Source: Paenibacillus taiwanensis DSM 18679 (GTDB taxonomy: Bacteria; Bacillota; Bacilli; Paenibacillales; Paenibacillaceae). Taken from it: a stretch of DNA of 64,000 nucleotides. Location: NCBI RefSeq assembly GCF_000425125.1, contig NZ_KE384306.1, forward strand, positions 1,085,415 through 1,149,414. The letters are read 5' to 3'. The translations under genes were made by a program, and so were the position numbers. Positions 61,115 through 64,000 of the stretch are shown here, one piece after another; position 1 is the stretch's first letter; every line of letters begins with the position of its first letter. Under the pieces are notes generated by a model, which saw only the letters and a program-made list of their open reading frames with translations, did no database searches and was not told where the DNA came from.

Positions 61115-62008
61115 TTGATTATTACTCCAGATTTACCAAACTTACCGTTTATCGAAAGAAACGGAGTCAAGTTATTTGAACTTGTCGCCGAGCCTGTAAA
61201 ACAAGAGTTGTTGCCAGGTTTATTCATTAACGCTTTTGGATATAACGGCAGCTCTCCAGGACCCACAATCATTGTTTATCCCGGCGATTATGTACAGATC
61301 CGAGTACACAATAAACTCTTAGAACCAACAAGTGTACATTGGCATGGCTTAGATGTTACTAATGTTATGGATGGAGTACCAGAAGCAGAACCATCTCCCA
61401 AAATTCAACCGGGCTCCTATTTTGATTATCATTTCAAAATCGTAAACTTTCCTGGCACACATATGTACCACACCCATTTTCATTCGGTAAAACAAGAAAT
61501 GATGGGATTAGGTGGGGCATTTATCATCGCTGACCCGAACGAATATAGGACAAAAATTCAAAGAGATTACTTTATAATGCTCCAAGAATTTAAAGTTATG
61601 GGTTTAGAGAAAGGTGAAGTGAAAGAAGGGAATTATTATTTAGATCCTTTTTCGGATATGTTTAATTTCTTTACGATGAATGGTCGATGCTTCCCATATA
61701 CGACGCCTTTACAAGTTCGATATGGTGAACACGTACGAATACGTCTAGGAAATTTAATGATGAACGCCCATCCGATTCATATGCATGGGCAGCAATTTGT
61801 GGTCACTGCGACAGATGGAAATTCGCTCGCTCCACATAATAGATATTTTAAAAATACTATCTTGGTCAGTTCAGGAGAAACCTATGATGTGGAATTTAAA
61901 GCTCATAATCCTGGAACGTGGGTCGTTCATTGCCACATTCCTCACCATATGGCAAACAACTTTACTGAGAAATTAGGCGGAATGACTACTACAATTAGGT
62001 ATGTTTAA
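61115..62008 (+). CDS. Two-domain multicopper oxidase
   Basis: A 297-residue oxidase with all four copper-binding blocks: HWHG (SVHWHGLDVTNVMDG), HTHFH (MYHTHFHSVKQE), HPIHMHGQ and the T1 Cys block HCHIPHHMAN. Only two cupredoxin domains fit the length, so it resembles the small laccase-like group that works as a trimer. No signal peptide. TTG 61115 has GGAGGGG 7 bases upstream; a nearer ATG is out of frame. Spore-coat or cytosolic oxidation of phenols or metals is inferred. Confidence 0.9.
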   Translation: MIITPDLPNLPFIERNGVKLFELVAEPVKQELLPGLFINAFGYNGSSPGPTIIVYPGDYVQIRVHNKLLEPTSVHWHGLDVTNVMDGVPEAEPSPKIQPGSYFDYHFKIVNFPGTHMYHTHFHSVKQEMMGLGGAFIIADPNEYRTKIQRDYFIMLQEFKVMGLEKGEVKEGNYYLDPFSDMFNFFTMNGRCFPYTTPLQVRYGEHVRIRLGNLMMNAHPIHMHGQQFVVTATDGNSLAPHNRYFKNTILVSSGETYDVEFKAHNPGTWVVHCHIPHHMANNFTEKLGGMTTTIRYV

Positions 62009-62478
62009 TTGAAGAACAACTCCCTTTAAACGGCTATCATACCTGCCATTTGACGGCATGCTTGAGCACATTAGTGGCATATTTTTGCGCAATCTTGACA
62101 GTGCGTGTCTTTAAGCATAAGAGCAAAATAGCCCGACTTGATGAAAGGTGGGGCTACTACCTTTAATAGTGAAACGGATCATTAATTAACTGTATCTTGT
62201 TCGTTTTGTGAAGCTGCTGTCTTTAATTTTGAGTATAACCAGGTGTATACACAATGTCGTGCGGCACATGGTATGTTTCCTGTGTCGAAACAAGTAATTG
62301 CTTTGCAGAATATTGAAACATTTGTATGTCCTGTGGGTCAGTAAAGATAGTATCTCTCACACCGAGTACAATAAGCGTAATATGTGTTAAACACGCTTTC
62401 TCCTCCTAGTCACTATGCTGAACAAGCGCAGTATACTTCCATGTGATGGGGATGTTAATAAAAATAGTCTATGAAAGT
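62009..62478. other. Intergenic stretch, possible small minus-strand ORF
   Basis: On the minus strand a strong ribosome binding site (CTAGGAGGAG, about 62401-62410) lies downstream of the YetF gene. An open frame there reads VRDTIFTDPQDIQMFQYSAK, then HVPHDIVYTPGYTQN (ending near 62237), but its start is not clear. Unrecognised; listed as possible. Confidence 0.3.
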
Positions 62479-63189
62479 TTATTTGTTGATATATAAAGAT
62501 CCATCTTTTTTAATTTCTGCATAAAAAACTTCCCGAACTGATTTGATTCCATTTTTCTTTAATTCATCGTCAACCCATTTCTCGGTTAAGTTCAGTTCTT
62601 TAAGGTTCTTTTTTACAATTTGGCCATCTGAAATGATTTCTGAGGGAAGATAAGTCAAAGAAGAAGTTGGTATGTTCATGTCTCCTTTAGTAACAGCTTG
62701 CTGGTATTCCTTTTTTAGAACACTTAATTGTCCATTTGGTTCTATAATTGCATAATGGACATCTTGAATGCTAAAGACATTTTTCTCCCGAAGCATCATA
62801 CTCAGATCATCGAGATTAAGGCGGGTTCCTTGAAGTGCTTCCTTAAGAATTTTTCCTTGTTTCACAACAATTGTGGGTTGCCCATCGAGCAAAATTCGAG
62901 TTTTGCTTGATTTCAAACCTATATAGCCAATAAGAATCGTTAAAATGGACCACCAGACTAAGCTAATGAACCCATTTAAAAAGGGCGTTTCACTATCGGC
63001 ACAAATTACCGCTGCTATAGAACCGATCGTAATCCCAGTAATATAGTTAAAATAAGTAAGATGGCTCAGCTGTTTTTTACCAAGTAGCCGGGCTAATAAC
63101 AATAATACAAAAAAGGAAAGGGTTGCCCTTAAAATCATTTCAAAAAAACTAACCCTCAGAAATTCATTAATACCCAATTTAATACCCAC
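62479..63189 (-). CDS. DUF421/YetF-family membrane protein, second copy
   Basis: A 236-residue paralogue of the 59642 gene. Three helices (about residues 16-34, 44-60, 68-88), then the YetF domain: GQPTIVVKQGKILKEALQGTRLNLDDLSMMLREKNVFSIQDVHYAIIEPNGQLSVLKKEYQQAV. Function unclear. Confidence 0.9.
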   Translation of the reverse strand: MGIKLGINEFLRVSFFEMILRATLSFFVLLLLARLLGKKQLSHLTYFNYITGITIGSIAAVICADSETPFLNGFISLVWWSILTILIGYIGLKSSKTRILLDGQPTIVVKQGKILKEALQGTRLNLDDLSMMLREKNVFSIQDVHYAIIEPNGQLSVLKKEYQQAVTKGDMNIPTSSLTYLPSEIISDGQIVKKNLKELNLTEKWVDDELKKNGIKSVREVFYAEIKKDGSLYINK

Positions 63190-63614
63190 CTTTTCGTAAA
63201 GCTTGCTAGGTTACAGTATTGACGTAATAAATATGGGAAATACACATTGGGATATCAAATGTTCTTGCGTAATTTGAACTTCATGCGATTTTTCTTTCAT
63301 TGCTCGTTTATTCGGGCTTGTAATATGCTAACATCATTCGATTCTGATCATTGTAGGTACTTTTTCCAGGGAGGGATCAAATGAAGTGAGATTGGCTGCT
63401 GGAGAGTTAATCTAGAAACGGAAAAGATTTATTTAGGCAAACCGAATACCTTAGCTGAGGCAGATGTCCTCAAGTCCTTGTCATCCGATGCATGGAAAAC
63501 AAAGAACTTAACAGAAACCCTTTGAAAATATTTTATAGTGAAAAGTATAAAAGTAATTACGAATAGCCGATCTGCTTATATACAAGGTAGAGGATTATAT
63601 AGTCTCAGCAGGTA
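63190..63614. other. Intergenic stretch with one coding-like remnant
   Basis: Around 63405-63525 on plus the frame reads VNLETEKIYLGKPNTLAEADVLKSLSSDAWKTKN, coding-like but without a start and not recognised. It ends before the insertion sequence. Confidence 0.4.
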
Positions 63615-64000
63615 GCGTCAAGATTTATGTGTAAATGAAGATAACCTTCTCTTGTAGAAGATAGCATTAGTCCTTGGTGATGAACATGGCTTGGAGTTCG
63701 ACACGTGCTTGATCAAAGCCTATGTGACAGCGAGTAGCAAATCGATGGTTGTAGTCTTCGAACTGTGCGACCAAGAACTTTTCTAATGCTTCTTCATGTG
63801 GAAACTGTTCTTTTGGCTTGGTGTATTTCTTAATCTGTTTGTTGAATGATTCAATGAGATTCGTTGAATAAATGCTTCTCCAGATAGGCTTAGGAAAGCC
63901 GTAGAACGTGAACATATAAGGGTTCTCACATAGAGATTTAATGACCTTGGGATAAGCTGCTTTCCACTTGTCACAAAAGGTTTCAAGAGCTTTTCTACCA
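63615..64000 (-). mobile_element. IS256-family insertion sequence (right part, runs off window)
   Basis: The transposase 3' end lies at 63667. A probable element end lies near 63615-63640, where TTTACACATAAATCTT (minus strand) resembles IS256-type terminal repeats. The other end and the target duplication are outside the window, so the boundary is approximate. Confidence 0.6.
63667..64000 (-). CDS. IS256-family transposase (5' partial)
   Basis: The open frame continues past the window end. The visible C-terminal part reads RKALETFCDKWKAAYPKVI, then PIWRSIYSTNLIESFNKQIKKYTKPKEQFP and EALEKFLVAQF. This is the region that holds the third catalytic acidic residue of IS256/MULE transposases (the Glu of STNLIESFNK). 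It starts upstream at unseen sequence; the visible ATG at 63915 is internal. Confidence 0.88.
   Translation of the reverse strand, partial: GRKALETFCDKWKAAYPKVIKSLCENPYMFTFYGFPKPIWRSIYSTNLIESFNKQIKKYTKPKEQFPHEEALEKFLVAQFEDYNHRFATRCHIGFDQARVELQAMFITKD

Overview
The window looks like chromosome from a spore-forming, low-to-mid GC Bacillales member, most likely Paenibacillaceae (Paenibacillus or Brevibacillus-like). This rests on a cotJA-cotJB-cotJC spore-coat operon, collagen-like spore-surface proteins with a shared N-terminal preface domain, strong AGGAGG-type ribosome binding sites, frequent TTG/GTG starts, and a B. subtilis yrk-like sulfur cluster. The genus is an inference. I saw no rRNA, tRNA or CRISPR array.

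Layout. 1-2.6 kb: the 3' part of a serine hydrolase, then an ArsR-type repressor/SRPBCC pair behind a promoter whose spacer is an operator, then a YdeI-like protein. 2.7-5.9 kb: two collagen-like proteins (one with a beta-helix-like C-terminal part) around a decayed serine hydrolase. 6.4-8.4 kb: an M24 peptidase-like gene convergent with a TetR regulator. 8.7-9.9 kb: cotJABC. 10.2-14.9 kb: a DUF5412 membrane protein, a Zn/Mn-type ABC importer and a PepSY membrane protein. 15.0-21.4 kb: a persulfide/sulfane-sulfur operon (CoA-disulfide reductase-rhodanese, CstR-type repressor, DsrE, two rhodaneses, TusA-rhodanese, MBL-rhodanese, TusA, TSUP exporter) punctuated by five similar CsoR/CstR-type palindromes; the MBL-rhodanese gene has an in-frame stop.

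21.4-31.4 kb: a sugar-type ABC importer on the minus strand, divergent from a yhfZ-Y-U-T-php-X-W cluster. This is the functionally unassigned yhf set known from E. coli, with TACAA/TTGTA operators in both control regions. 31.5-35.7 kb: a small secreted protein, two ArsR repressors, a dual-specificity-type phosphatase, Acr3, ArsC and a cupin. 36.4-40.4 kb: another collagen-like protein, a fibronectin-III-like secreted protein and several decayed genes. 40.5-42.2 kb: an unknown protein divergent from a metallophosphoesterase.

42.6-53.3 kb: a surface-glycan region. It holds a 995-residue protein made of two tandem acyltransferase-glycosyltransferase modules, an aldo/keto reductase, rfbH-rfbF-rfbG for a CDP-3,6-dideoxy-4-ketohexose, a ThDP enzyme resembling YerE of yersiniose synthesis, and glycosyltransferases (one intact with TPR-like repeats, one decayed). 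53.3-64 kb: MarR plus serine hydrolase with matched operators, an orphan TIR/deoxyribosyltransferase-like protein, a secreted histidine phosphatase, a ferritin-like protein, two YetF/DUF421 membrane proteins, a two-domain multicopper oxidase, many gene remnants, and an IS256-family transposase cut by the window end.

Common themes are spore surface, metal and sulfur stress, and envelope glycans, interleaved with unusually many decayed paralogues of nearby intact genes.
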